DNA of 64,000 bases, from contig CAWJHV010000041.1 in NCBI GenBank assembly GCA_963842795.1, forward strand, positions 62,001-126,000. The letters are read 5' to 3'. Below, piece by piece: positions 36,857-47,414 of the stretch. Under the pieces are notes generated by a model that saw only the letters and a list, made by a program, of their open reading frames with translations, made no database searches and was not told the DNA's origin. Source of the DNA: WHSW01 sp963842795. Its GTDB lineage: Bacteria; Actinomycetota; Thermoleophilia; Solirubrobacterales; 70-9. The position numbers were made by a program, and so were the translations under genes. Within the stretch, counting starts at the first letter, position 1. Each line of letters starts with the position of its first letter.

Positions 36857-37347
36857 AGCTTGTTGCCGATGAAGTTCACCGGCATCGTCAGCCCCACGGC
36901 GAGCGCCTGCGACGCCAGCGCCGGGAGCTCGAGCCCGCTGACGAACAGCTCGAGCAGGACCAGGTTGAGCCCCAGGCCGCAGATGCTGACGGCGAAGAAG
37001 CGCGCCGCCTGAACGGCGGCGCCGGTCGGCTTCGTCCTTGCGGACTCCGCCTCCCGGCCGGCGTGCCCGTCGCGGGCGCCGAAGGTCCAGTGCCGGTTCC
37101 AGGCGAAGTTGTTGATCACCGCGACGCAGAACGCGCCCAGCGCGGCGGCGATGTGGTGGACGCCGACCGGGCCGGAGAGCACGGCGAAGACGGCGAGGTT
37201 GACCGCGTAACCGGAGCCGCCGACGACCCCGAACTTGAGCAGCTGCACCCAGTTCGCCTGCCGGCGGGCGCCGAGGCGGACGCGGCGCACCAGGCTCCCG
37301 GCCGGCACCGCCGGCTCGCGGATCGCCGTGTGCTCGGACGTGCCCAT
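36838..37347 (-). CDS. GtrA family membrane protein
   Basis: 169 residues from the ATG at 37347. Four membrane helices with the GtrA signatures KFGVVGGSGYAVNLAVF, VAVINNFAWNRHWTF and MPVNFIGNKLWTF near the C-terminus. GtrA proteins are thought to flip or present polyprenol-phosphate-linked sugars. The N-terminal 40 residues are polar and basic. It overlaps the GT-C gene, supporting a joint role in periplasmic glycosyl transfer. Confidence 0.87.
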   Translation of the reverse strand: MGTSEHTAIREPAVPAGSLVRRVRLGARRQANWVQLLKFGVVGGSGYAVNLAVFAVLSGPVGVHHIAAALGAFCVAVINNFAWNRHWTFGARDGHAGREAESARTKPTGAAVQAARFFAVSICGLGLNLVLLELFVSGLELPALASQALAVGLTMPVNFIGNKLWTFAR

Positions 37348-37349
37348 GG

Positions 37350-38921
37350 CTAGCCCACGACCTCGCTCGCCCGCTCCGCGCGAAGGCTGGGGCCGGACCC
37401 GTCGGCGTCGAGGCCGAAGTGGCCGAGCACGAGCCCGGCGACGTCGCGGATCGCCCACTGGCTGCGGAGCTCCTCGACCCCGGGCTCGAGCCCGCAGAGC
37501 AGCAGGGGCCCTAGCGAATCGCCCGCGTGCAGGGCGCCATGGCTGCCACCGGGGCAGTGGGTGGCCCCGCCCCAGTCGACGAGCTCGTAGCCGGGCACCG
37601 CCGAGATCAGGATCTCGGCCGCGTGGGGCGCGTTGAGCGCGCTCCAGAGCCGCGACAGGCAGTCCGGGTAGTCGCTGCACACGAGCCGGTCGCCGTCGAG
37701 CCGGGCGGCGAGCGTCGCCGGGTCGCCGTCCAGGTCCCAGCCCCCGCCGCGGCGGTCATGGACGGCCGAGCCGGGCTTGAACCGCAGCGCGCCGCCGGCG
37801 CGCTCGACCACGGCCGTGGCCCCGGGCGGCGGTGGGCCGTCCTCCTCGTGGCGGCAGACCACCTCTCCCTCGAGCTCGAGCCAGGCGAAGAGGTCGATGC
37901 CGTCGAGCTCGCGCAGGCGGTCGCGCACGCCGGCGTGCAGCCGAGCGCCGCGGCCGGAGCCGGCGAGCACATAGACGCCGGCGGCGCGGGAGCTCGGGCA
38001 CACGGCGAGCTCGGCCTGCTCCGGGTCGCTCTGATTCGGCTGCAGCACGCGCCAGTCGGCGCCGAGCTCGTCGGCCAGCGGCAGCGGGTGCTCGACCGCC
38101 GTCTGGGCGTGATCGGCGATCACGATCACCGCGTGCTCGGCGAGGAAGCGCTCGCGCCCGCCGCCTGCGTCGATGAGCTCGCCGAGGGCGTCGTCGGCGT
38201 GGGCGATCGAGTCGACCTGGGCGTCGGGACCGAACTTGTGCGAGTGGTAGTCGTTGTCGGGAAGCGAGAACAGCAGGAAGTCGTAGAGGTCGTTCTCGAC
38301 CAGCTCGCGCCCGCAGCAGGCCGAGTACTCGTCGCGGGCGTCGGGCCGCGCGAGCGTCGGCTTGCAGGGCACTTTGCGGCTCGTGTAGAGCTCGCCGTAG
38401 AAGAGCTCGTCGGGACCCCACGTCGCGTGGCGGAAGGTGGCCGCGAGCGCCACCCGGCGCAGCAGCCCCTCGAGGCCGAGCTCGTGCCGGGTGCGGCCGC
38501 GGTAGATCAGAAACGGGGTGCAGGCGGTGCGGACGCCGTGGTCGGCGAGCCGCTCGTAGATCGTCTCCACCTCGTCGGAGAGGTGGGCCATGTTCATGTT
38601 GTAGACGGTGTCGTAGAGCGAGCGGAAGAGCCCGAAGGCGCGCGTCGCCTCGAACGAACTCCCGTACTCGACGTAGCGCCGCTCGGCGCGGTGGTACCAG
38701 TTCATGCCGCTGATCCAATGCCCGTCGGGCGCCCGGCCGGTGGTGATCTCCGACGTGCAGACCGGGGTCACCGAGGGGAACGAGGAGACGCAGTCGCGGA
38801 TCAGCGTCCCGCGTTCGATCAGCGCGGCGAAGTTCGGGGCGACCCCTTCGGCGGCCGCCTGCTCGAGCTTGTCGGTGCGCAGTGAGTCGACGACGCAGAG
38901 GACGAGCTTGCGAGCGCTCAC
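37350..38921 (-). CDS. Alkaline-phosphatase-superfamily (NPP/phosphodiesterase-like) protein
   Basis: 523 residues, unbroken, from a GTG at 38921. Metal- and nucleophile-site motifs of the type I phosphodiesterase/nucleotide pyrophosphatase group are in order: LCVVDSLRTD (residues about 7-16), FPSVTPVCTSEITTGRAPDG (Thr/Ser nucleophile region, about 47-66), DNDYHSHKFGPDAQVD (about 225-240) and VIVIADHAQT (about 271-280). No signal peptide is visible, so it may act in the cytoplasm. It could cleave a phosphodiester or phosphonate. The stop is two bases from the GtrA start. Confidence 0.78.
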   Translation of the reverse strand: MSARKLVLCVVDSLRTDKLEQAAAEGVAPNFAALIERGTLIRDCVSSFPSVTPVCTSEITTGRAPDGHWISGMNWYHRAERRYVEYGSSFEATRAFGLFRSLYDTVYNMNMAHLSDEVETIYERLADHGVRTACTPFLIYRGRTRHELGLEGLLRRVALAATFRHATWGPDELFYGELYTSRKVPCKPTLARPDARDEYSACCGRELVENDLYDFLLFSLPDNDYHSHKFGPDAQVDSIAHADDALGELIDAGGGRERFLAEHAVIVIADHAQTAVEHPLPLADELGADWRVLQPNQSDPEQAELAVCPSSRAAGVYVLAGSGRGARLHAGVRDRLRELDGIDLFAWLELEGEVVCRHEEDGPPPPGATAVVERAGGALRFKPGSAVHDRRGGGWDLDGDPATLAARLDGDRLVCSDYPDCLSRLWSALNAPHAAEILISAVPGYELVDWGGATHCPGGSHGALHAGDSLGPLLLCGLEPGVEELRSQWAIRDVAGLVLGHFGLDADGSGPSLRAERASEVVG

Positions 38922-39352
38922 CGCAGCGTCCGCAGGCCCTCGTACTTGCGCGCCGCCCGGCTGCGGCGCGCGAGGCCCAGGTAGACGATCGCGGCCAGGG
39001 CGACGAGGCCGAACGGCCGCAGGAGCACCGACAGGCCCGCCGACCGCGAGCGCGGCGAGGGCGATCATCGCGGCGATGAACGCTCCGCCCTCGGCGCGGC
39101 TGGCGGCGGAGGCGGCGAAGTCGCGGATGACCACGAACGAGAGGGCTGCGATCGCCGCGCCGACGGGCCATCCCGGCCACGCCGGGTGATCCTCGGCCGC
39201 CAGCGAGGCGCCGAACAGGAACCCGCCCGCGATCACCGCCAGCGACCAGGAGCGCTGTGCCGATCGCGTCGCGGCGGCCGGGGGCGCCTGCCAGAGCGCC
39301 CGACGGCGACGGCGAGGCCGACGCCCTGGCAACCTGCGAGGAAGAGATGCAT
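38918..39352 (-). CDS. DUF4126-like small membrane protein (several frameshifts)
   Basis: Three frames must be joined to read it: MHLFLAGCQGVGLAVAV (from the ATG at 39352), then GALAGAPGRRDAIGTALLV, then SLAVIAGGFLFGASLAAEDHP in short pieces with further helices, and finally LSVLLRPFGLVALAAIVYLG ending at a TGA that overlaps the GTG of the phosphatase-like gene. The N-terminal CQGVGLA stretch and four to five helices resemble DUF4126 proteins. About 145 residues as read. The function of the family is not known. Confidence 0.5.
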
Positions 39353-39375
39353 CGGCGCAGCAGGGTACCGAGGCG

Positions 39376-40819
39376 TTGAGCGGCGGCGACCGCGGTCCAT
39401 GGGCGCGACGACCGCCGACGGCCGCTGACCGCCGGGCCTTCGCCGACGCCTCGACGACCCCGTTCTGGCTCGATTCGCCCCGGCGGCCGGCGGCGCGGCC
39501 CGCGCTCGACGGCGCCGTCGAGTGCGACCTGGCGATCGTCGGGGCGGGCCTCAGCGGCCTCTGGGCCGCGCGGTTGGCGACGGAGCGCGATCCGCAGAGC
39601 GACGTGATCGTGCTCGAGGCGGGTGAGCTCGGCGCGGCCGCGAGCGGGCGCAACGGCGGCTTTCTCTCCTCTTTCCTCACCCACGGCGCCGCCAACGGGA
39701 TGGCCCGGTTCGCCGCGGAGATGCCGGTGCTCGAGCGGCTCGGCCGCGAGAACTTCGAGGCGATCGGGGCGACGGTCGCCGAGCTCGGGATCGACTGCGA
39801 GCTCGAGCTCACCGGGGAGCTCGACGTCGCCGTCGAGCCTCATCAGGTCGAGTGGCTCGACGAGGAGGCCCGGACCCTGCGCGGGCTCGGCCACGAGGTC
39901 GAGCTGCTCGACCGCGAGGCGGTCCGCGCGGAGGTGAACTCGCCGGTCTACGAGGGCGGGAATGTGGCGCCGGTCCGGCGCCGGCCTCGTCAACCCGGCG
40001 AAGCTCTCCTGGGGGCTGGCCGACGCGGTCGAGCGCGCCGGGGTGCGGATCTGCGAGCGGACCCCGGTGCGCTCGCTCCGCCCGGACGGCGGCGGGGTGC
40101 TGCTGGCGACCGACGCCGGTGCGGTGCAGCGCGCGCCAGGTCCTGCTCGCGACCAGCGCCCACCCCGGGTTGATCGGCGACGATCCGCCGCCGGGTGGTG
40201 CCCGTGTGGGACTACGTGCTCGTCACCGAGCCGCTCGACGCCCAGCGCCGGCGGGAGATCGGCTGGGCGAACCGCCAGGGGATCGGCGACGTCGCGAACC
40301 AGTTCCACTACTACCGGCTGACGGCCGACGACCGGATCCTCTGGGGCGGCTACGACGCGATCTACGGCTACGGCAGCGACCTCGGGGCGAGCCGCGAGCA
40401 GCGCGAGCAGAGCTTCGCCGACCTCGCGAGCCATCTGCTTCACCGCCTTCCCGCAGCTCGAGGGAATCCGCTTCAGCCACCGCTGGGGCGGGGCGATCGA
40501 CACCTGCAGCCGCTTCTTCGCCTTCCAGGGCACCGCCCTCGACGGCCGGGTCGCCTACACGGTCGGCCACACGGGGCTCGGGGTCGGCGCCAGCCGCTTC
40601 GGCGCCGGGGTCGCGCTCGACCTGCTCGCCGGCCGCGAGACCGAGGCGACCCGGCTGCGGGCGATGCGCTCGAAGCCGTTCCCGTTCCCGCCCGAGCCGC
40701 TGCGCTGGGCGGCGATCGAGCTCACCCGCAACCGGCTCGCCGCCGCCGACCGGGCGCGCGGGCGCCGCGGGCTCTGGCTGCGGACGCTCGACCGGCTCGG
40801 GCTCGGCTTCGACAGCTGA
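39376..40819 (+). CDS. FAD-dependent oxidoreductase, DadA/PuuB-like (about four frameshifts)
   Basis: About 480 residues in total. The dinucleotide site DLAIVGAGLSGLWAARLA and the LGAAASGRNGGFLSS signature place it with amine or D-amino-acid oxidases of the PuuB/OrdL kind. Breaks near 39965, 40135-40195, 40445 and 40475 separate segments that are all consistent with the family, ending VGHTGLGVGASRFGAGVALD and the stop at 40817-40819. The start is uncertain: a TTG at 39376 is in frame, while the ATG at 39399 is not unless another indel intervenes. The adjacent aminotransferase suggests amine or amino-acid catabolism. Confidence 0.72.
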
Positions 40820-40875
40820 GCCGGCCGCCGCCGCTTGCGCCACGCTGTCACACCGCCTGCGCCAGACTGACCGCC

Positions 40876-42283
40876 ATGGCCGAGCGGCCGGACCGGGCGA
40901 CGGCGAGGTCGCGGCCGCCGCCCCCACCGGCGCGCCCACACCACCGCCGCGCGATCTCGAGCGCTACGCCGGCCTGTTCGCCGCAGCGCACCCGGGTGAT
41001 GCGCTCGAGCGCGATGCGCGACCTGATGGAGATCACCGCCCGGCCCGAGGTGATCTCGCTCGCCGGCGGGCTCCCGACACCTCGACCTTCCCGCCCGAGA
41101 GCTTCGCCGCGCAGATGACGCGGATCGCGCAGGAGAGCTCGGCCCAGGCGCTCCAGTACGGGCCCGACCGAGGGCTTCGCCGAGACCAGGGAGTGCATCC
41201 GCGAGGTGATGCGGGCCGAGGGCATGGAGCCGGACCTCGACGACGTCGATCGTCACCACCGGCGGCCAGCAGGCGATCGACCTGATCGCGAAGACGCTCG
41301 TCGACCCCGGCGACGTGGTGATCTGCGAGGCGCCCACCTACCCCGGCGCGGTGCCCGGTGTTCTGCTCCTACGAGGCCGAGACGGTCCAGGTGGGGATGG
41401 ACGAGGACGGGATGCGCGTCGACGAGCTCGAGGCGGTCTGCGACCGGCTCGCGGCGCGAGGGCCGGCGGCCGAAGTTCGTCTACACGGTGCCGACCTTCC
41501 AGAACCCCGCCGGGGTGACGATGTCGGCCGAGCGGCGGCGGCGCCTGGTCGCGCTCGCCCGCGAGCGGGAGCTGCTGCGTGGTCGAGGACAACCCCTACG
41601 GGCTGCTGCGCTACGAGGGCGAGCCGAACGAGCCGCTGTACAAGCTCGACGGCGGCGACTACGTGCTCTACCTCGGCACCTTCTCGAAGATCCTCTCGCC
41701 CGGGATCCGGCTCGGCTGGCTCTGCGCCCCGCCGCCGGTGATGGAGAAGGTGGTGCTCGGCAAGCAGGCCGCCGACCTCTGCACCTCGACCCTGACCCAG
41801 TACTTCGTCCGCGAGTACTTCGCCGAGGGCCGCTGGCGCGAGTACGTCGACGACCTCTGCGAGATCTACCGCGAGCGCCGCGACGCGATGCTCGATGCCC
41901 TCGACGCCTACTTCCCCGCCGGGGCGACCTGGTCGCGGCCCGGCGGCGGGCTCTTCTGCTGGGCGACGCTGCCCGTCCTACATCGACACCACCGACCTGC
42001 TGGCGAAGGCGCTGCGCGAGAACGTCGCCTTCGTCCCCGGCGCGGCCGCCTACGTCGACGGGCGCGGCGGCTCGGCGATGCGGCTCAACTTCTCGGCCTC
42101 GGAGCCGGACGAGATCCGCGAGGGCATCCGCCGGATCGGCGGCGTGATCGCCGAGCAGGTCGAGCTGTACGAGATCGATCACCGGAGAGCACGTTCCGCC
42201 CGCCTCCTCGCGCTTCGCGTCCGGGGGCGGCCGGGTCAGCCGAGGGCTCGGTGGTGCCGTTCCGCCGCCGCGAGCGCAGATGA
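40876..42283 (+). CDS. PLP-dependent aminotransferase, class I/II (many frameshifts)
   Basis: A family sequence can be read only by joining about nine frame segments (breaks near 40975, 41082, 41165, 41245, 41355, 41465, 41578, 41975). Signatures: RPEVISLAGGLP, VTTGGQQAIDLIAKTLVDPG, YTVPTFQNPAGVTMS, VVEDNPYGLLRYEG, and the PLP lysine in LGTFSKILSPGIRLGW. This is the ARO8/MocR-type C-terminal fold, about 460 residues, as in 2-aminoadipate or aromatic aminotransferases. The substrate is unknown. Its stop (42281-42283) overlaps the ATG of ddl. The break density in this gene is the highest in the window. Confidence 0.82.
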
Positions 42284-43234
42284 AGGTCGCCGTGCTCAAG
42301 GGCGGTCGGGGGCTCGAGCGCCAGGTGTCGCTGCGCAGCGGGGCGCGGGTCGAGGACGCGCTCGCGCGCGCTCGGCCACGAGGTGCGTCTCGATCGACGT
42401 CGGCGCCGAGCTGGTCGCGACGCTGAAGGCCGAGCGCCCCGAGGTCGCCTTCATCGCCCTGCACGGCCCCGGCGGCGAGGACGGCACCGTCCAGGAGCTG
42501 CTCGAGATCCTCGCGCATCCCGTACACCGGGCCCGGGCGTGCGCGCCTGCGTGCGCTCGATCGACAAGGTCGCCGCCAAGCACGAGCTGCGCGCCGCCGG
42601 CGTCCCGACGCCCGACTGGGCCGCCTTCAACGCGCTCGCCTTCCGCGAGCTCGGCGCCGCCGACGCGCTCGAGGAGATCGAGGCCGGGCTCGGCTTCCCG
42701 CTGGTGGTCAAGCCGGCGCGCCGGCGGCTCCTCGCTCGGCGTCCGGTTCGCCGCCGGCGCCGAGGAGGTCCCCGAGGCGCTGGTCGCCGCGTTCTCCTAC
42801 GACGACCGGGTGCTGCTCGAGCGCCACGTCGAGGGCCGCGAGCTCGCGATCTCGCTGATCAACGGGATCGCGCTGCCGGCGGTCGAGGCCCGGCCGCGCG
42901 AGGAGGACCGGTTCAACTACGAGGCCCGGTACGAGATCGGGCGCACCGAGTACGTCTGCCCGGCCGACCTCGGCGCCGCCGAGGGCCCGGTCCTCGACGC
43001 CGCGCTGCGGACCTGGGACGTGCTCGGCTTCGACGGCTTCGGCCGCGTCGACATGATCCTCGGCGACGGACGGCCCGCAGGTGCTGGAGGCGAACGCGAT
43101 CCCGGGCCTCACCGACACCTCGCTGCTGCCGATGGCCGCCGAGGCCGCCGGGCCTGGGCTTCGAGCGCCTCTGCGACCGGCTGCTCGACCTGGCGCTCGA
43201 GCGCGCCGGCGTCGGCGAGCCGCTCGGCAACTAG
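42280..43234 (+). CDS. ddl: D-alanine--D-alanine ligase (several frameshifts)
   Basis: About 315 residues after correction. The ATP-grasp ligase reads MKVAVLKGGRGLERQVSLRS at the N-terminus, then FIALHGPGGEDGTVQELLE, GLGFPLVVKPAR, LLERHVEGRELAISLI, GFGRVDMILGDG and EANAIPGLTDTSLLP. This order and the NxxPG-TxTSL end are those of Ddl, which makes the D-Ala-D-Ala dipeptide for peptidoglycan. Breaks lie near 42370, 42520, 42722, 43078 and 43152. Start ATG at 42280 overlaps the aminotransferase stop. Confidence 0.9.
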
Positions 43235-43243
43235 GGCGCTGAC

Positions 43244-45206
43244 TCAGGGGACCCCCAGCACGACATCGCCGGGGTCGCGGTGGCCGTGTCGGTGCCCGAT
43301 CCACCGTCGCGCTATCGCCGCCCGCGCCGTCCAGCAGATCGAGGGAGTCGTTGTCGCGCCTGGCCGAACAAGCGGTCGGCTCCGCCATTGCCAACAGCGT
43401 GTCACGGCTGAGGCTTCGAACAGCCGGTCGCCCCAGCCCCGCCGAACGCCTTGTCGTGTTCGCGCCGCACGTGATCGTGTCGTTGCCACCGAGCCCGCAG
43501 ATCCTGTCATCGCCCTCGACGGAGCTGATCGCGTCGCCCTTCGTCGTGCCGACGATCACGTCGGGGCCGACGGTGCCGGAGATCGGGCCCGCCGTGCCGA
43601 CGATCGTCGCGTCGACCCCGTTGCACGTGGCGGCTATCCACTCGAGCGAGAACGGCCCGGTGGTGCCGAACCAGCGATCGACGGCGAGCCGGTACGTCGT
43701 GCTCGCGACCGCATCCAGCGACACCGACCCGTCCGCCTCGCTGATCAGCGTCAGGTTGCGCACGCTATTGCCGGTGTAGACGGCGATCCCGGGGACGAGG
43801 TCCGAGAGTCCGCACGTGTACACCGCCGGGCCGCCTGACTGGGCGTCACCGAAACCAGACCGAGATGTCGGCGGCTGCGCCGCCATGGAACTCGGGCTCG
43901 CCGGGCTCGCCGGTGGCGCGCACGTTGGTCGCGGCACGATCCCGAGGAGGAGCCGGGGAGTGCCTGTGAGGCGCTGAAGTCGTCGTTGGCCGGGGAGTTC
44001 TGCGACCAGTGGAGCGAGAACGGCTCGTGCGCGGCGTCGGCCCCGTTGAACGCGATCGATAGGTCGAGCCCGCGGTCGCTGAGAAGTTGACCTTCGACTC
44101 GATCGCGCCGTGCGAGTCGTCGTTGGCGGCGATCGTGGTGAGCGCGTCCACGCTGCTGCCGTTGAACCACCGAGGGTGGTGTCAAACCGCGAATCACGGG
44201 TGGTGAACGTTGTCGGGCCGCTCTCGGGCGCCGTCACGAGTACCAGACGCTGGTGTCGGCGGGGCTGCCGCGATCGCCGGCTCGACGGTCTGGCCGACCG
44301 CGTCGGTGTTGTTGGCGCTGGTCGTTCCCGCCGCACCCGAGAGCGCCGAGCCGGGGAAGTCGTCGTTGGCGGGCCCGTGACGAGGCTGTCGACGAACGTC
44401 CGCATCGGGGCCTTGTAGACCTCGCCATAGACAACGGGCAACGGGACGCCGCAGCCGCCGGCTCCAAAGCTCACGTCGCCAACAGGCGGGCCTGCTCTCC
44501 GGGGATGAAGAGCGGTCCGCCGCTGTCACCGGGACACGGGTTGCGGCTGCCGTCCAGCGGTCCGGCGCCGATCATGGTCTGAGCGTGGAAGCCGGGTCCG
44601 TACATGCCCGCCATGGTGCTGACCGAGGATCGGCATGTCGGCCTGCAGCGATCGTTGGCAGGGAACCCCGAACTGCTTGTGTCCCGTGGCCGATCACCCG
44701 CGCCGTCGATCCGGCGCTGACCGGATCCCAGACCCGGCAAGGCGCGCCACGGCTTGGTGGACGCTGTGCTCAGGTGAAGCAGCGCGACGTCGTGCTCAAC
44801 GTCCGTCGTCGTAAGACGGGTCGATGTCGATCGCGTCGACCAGACGGATGTCGCCCGGGGACTCGTCGTTTAGCTTCCAGGCGCCGATGACGAGCTTGAG
44901 GCTCGCCGGCGTCTGGTCGAGACGCAGTGCGCGGCGGTGAGAACCCAGACGGAGGAGACGAGCGTGCCGCCGCAGAAGGAGAACGTCTCGCCGGCGGGCT
45001 TCACCGCTGTGAAGAACGGGTAGGCGCCGGGCGGCGCGACCGAGCCGTCGATGATGCGCTGGGGCGGCGAGGCGGTGGCCGGACTGGTCGCGCCCCCGCC
45101 GAGCACGAGCAGGCTGGCGCACGAAGCGACCGCGACGGCTCGCGAACGCTGCTGGCCAAGGCGATGCCCGCACGATGAGTGATGCTGAAACCCGGTCCTG
45201 GGACAT
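43244..45206 (-). CDS. Secreted trypsin-like serine protease with C-terminal repeat domains (many frameshifts)
   Basis: The catalytic triad segments of an S1 peptidase are visible in order on the minus strand: RIIDGSVAPPGAYPFF and VLTAAHCV (His, near 44935), DIDPSYDDG (Asp region, near 44820) and CPGDSGGPLF (Ser, near 44525). A hydrophobic leader (VASCASLLVLGGGATSPATA) precedes it. The C-terminal 350 residues hold repeated segments of the form ANDDF, resembling pre-peptidase C-terminal domains, and a short glycine/aspartate stretch DDRICGLGGNDTITCG like RTX calcium-binding nonapeptides. At least eight frame breaks occur, so the exact start and protein length are uncertain. Exported enzyme; function unknown. 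Confidence 0.7.
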
Positions 45207-45272
45207 GCTTCTCCGCCACGCGGGCTCCTGCCGCGACCGGGCGACGCTACCAACGGAACTGCGCTGTAGGCG

Positions 45273-45927
45273 TCAGTCGACGAGCCGCCGCTCGACCGCC
45301 CAGCGGCTGAGCTCGTGGCGGTTGGAGAGCTGGAGCTTGCGCAGCACCGCGCTGACGTGGGCCTCGACCGTCTTCGGCGAGATCGAGAGCTCGAGCGCGA
45401 CCTCCTTGTAGAGGTAGCCGCGCGCGATCAGGCGCAGGACCTCGCGCTCGCGCGTGGTCAGCTGGTCGAGCTCGGGGTCGGCCTCGGCCTCGGTGATCTG
45501 CCCGGCGAAGGCGTCGAGCACGAAGCCGGCGAGCCGCGGGCGAGAAGACGGCGTCGCCGTCGCGCACGCGGCGCGACCGCGTCGGCGAGCTCGGGGCCGG
45601 AGATCGTCTTGGTCACGTAGCCGCGGGCGCCGGCGCGGACGACCGCGATCACGTCCTCGGCGGCGTCGGAGACCGAGAGCGCGAGGAACCGCTGCGCCGG
45701 GTTCGAGCTCGGCGACCCGGCGGATCACCTCGACCCCGCCGCCGCCGGGCATGTGGACGTCGAGCAGGACGACGTCGGGGCGCTCGCTCGACGATCAGCC
45801 GCACCGCCTCCTCGACCGAGCCGGCGTCGCCGCGGACGTCGACCAGGCCCTCGAGCTCGGCGCGGACGCCGCTGCGGAAGATCGCGTGGTCGTCGACGAT
45901 CACGACGCTCGGCTTCGCGGCGCTCAT
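45273..45927 (-). CDS. NarL/LiaR-type response regulator (frameshifts)
   Basis: About 215 residues after correction. Receiver domain: SVVIVDDHAIFRSGVRAEL (phosphoacceptor pocket acidic pair) and ARGYVTKTISGPELADAV with the conserved Lys. DNA-binding domain: LTTREREVLRLIARGYLYKE, then ISPKTVEAHVSAVLRKLQL, the LuxR-type helix-turn-helix. The ATG at 45927 overlaps the end of the sensor kinase gene. Breaks lie near 45785, 45710, 45600 and 45540. It is the output of the PspC-type kinase upstream and may respond to envelope stress by analogy with LiaR and PspC-linked systems. Confidence 0.88.
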
Positions 45928-47414
45928 CCGCGCTCGCATCTCCATCGCCAGCTCGACCTCGGTCCCGGCGCCGGGCGCCGAGCGGATCGTCGCCGTGCCG
46001 CCGTGGCGCTCCATCCTGCCGATGATCGACTCGCGCACGCCCGCGGCGGTCGGCCGGGCACCGCGGCCGGGTCGAAGCCCGCGCCGCGGTCGCGGACGAA
46101 GACCTGCGCGCGCGTCCGGCCTCATCTCGGCGTAGACGGCGATCGGCCCGGCGTCGGCGGCGAACTTGGCCGCGTTCGTGAGCGCCTCGCGGGTCGGCGG
46201 CGACGAGCGCCGCGCCGCGCTCGTCGAGCGGCGCGGTCGCCGACCGCGACGACGTCGATCGCGACGCCGTGGGCGTCCTCGACCTCGGCCGCGGCCGCCT
46301 CGATCGCCGCGGCGAGGCTGTCGCCGCGGCCGGCGCCGGCGCCGTCGAACAGCCAGGCGCGCAGCTCGCGCTCCTGGCGCCGGGCGAGCGCCGCGACCTC
46401 GCGCGGGTCGTCGGCGCGCTTCTGCATCAGGGTCAGCGTCTGCAGCACCGAGTCGTGCAGGTGGGCGGCGACCTCGGCGCGCTCCTGGGAGCGGATCCGC
46501 TCGGCGCGCTCGTCGGCGAGGTTGCGGCCGAGGCGCCAGAGGAACGGCGCGAGGATCAGGCCGAGGGCGACGCGCGGCGACGACGATCGCGAGGACCACG
46601 TCGCGCGCCTGGCCGAGGACGCCGTTCGCGTACAGGAAGAGGAGCGCCGCGCCGAGCACCAGGGCGACGCCGAAGCCGCCCCGGTAGAGGTCGGCGAGGC
46701 CGCGCCGCGGCTCCGGCGCGTCGGCGTCCGTCGGCGGTCCGCGGCTCGGCGCGCGACGGGCGCGCGGCGCTCGGCGCGCCGGGCGGCGACTCGAGCACCC
46801 GCGACTGGCGCCAGAGCAGGGCGCGCGCCGCCGGCGGCGAGGATCAGCGGCCAGACGAGCGCGTCGGACCACCAGATGCCCGAGCTCGCGCAGGACGAGC
46901 AGGCCGGACAGGGTGAGGAAGCCGACCCCGGCGGCGACCCGCCAGTTGCCGACCGGGACGCGCGCGAACAGCGCCTCGACCGGGTTGACGCGCGCCGGGC
47001 CGGGTCGGCGTCGCCCGCGTCCATGAAGATCCAGGCGAGCACGTAGGCGCCGAGCGCGGCGCCCGCCGGTGACGATCACGGCGAGCGACGAAGCCGATCC
47101 GGACCAGGACCGGGTCGACGCCGAGCCGGCGGGCGAGCCCCGCGCAGACGCCGGCGACGATCGCGTTCGGGCGATCGCGCGTCGAGCCGCGCCGGGGCGG
47201 GGCGCGGTGGTCGGTCGTCGGCTGCCAGCTCAGCGCTCCCGGTCGCTCGTCGATGCCGCTGACGAGCAGGATCGCCCCGATCACCGCCGCGACGATCGCC
47301 CCGAACGAGCCGAGGCTGAGCCAGGACGTCCTCCTGGTCGGCGAGCAGGAGGACGCCCATCGCGATCACGCCGAGCCCGGCGGCGAGCGAGACCCGGTCG
47401 AGGCGGCGGCTCAC
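45924..47414 (-). CDS. PspC-domain sensor histidine kinase (many frameshifts; may include a separate small membrane protein)
   Basis: Reading across frames gives a membrane pair (SLAAGLGVIAMGVLLLADQED and FGAIVAAVIGAILLVSGI), then a PspC domain (RPNAIVAGVCAGLARRLGVD), further helices, a HisKA_3 dimerisation segment AAHLHDSVLQTLTLMQ with the phosphoacceptor His, and a HATPase end (TNAAKFAD in pieces, SAPGAGTEVELAME). The GTG at 47414 overlaps the stop of the LiaF-like gene. The first 60 residues may instead be a separate small protein ending near 47235; breaks prevent a decision. With the response regulator it forms a two-component system sensing envelope state. Confidence 0.75.

Noticed and set aside
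47170..47290. A separate small membrane protein between the LiaF-like gene and the PspC kinase
   Set aside because: Possible, but no stop codon and no start codon can be shown in the readable frames, so it is mentioned within the kinase entry instead of being listed.
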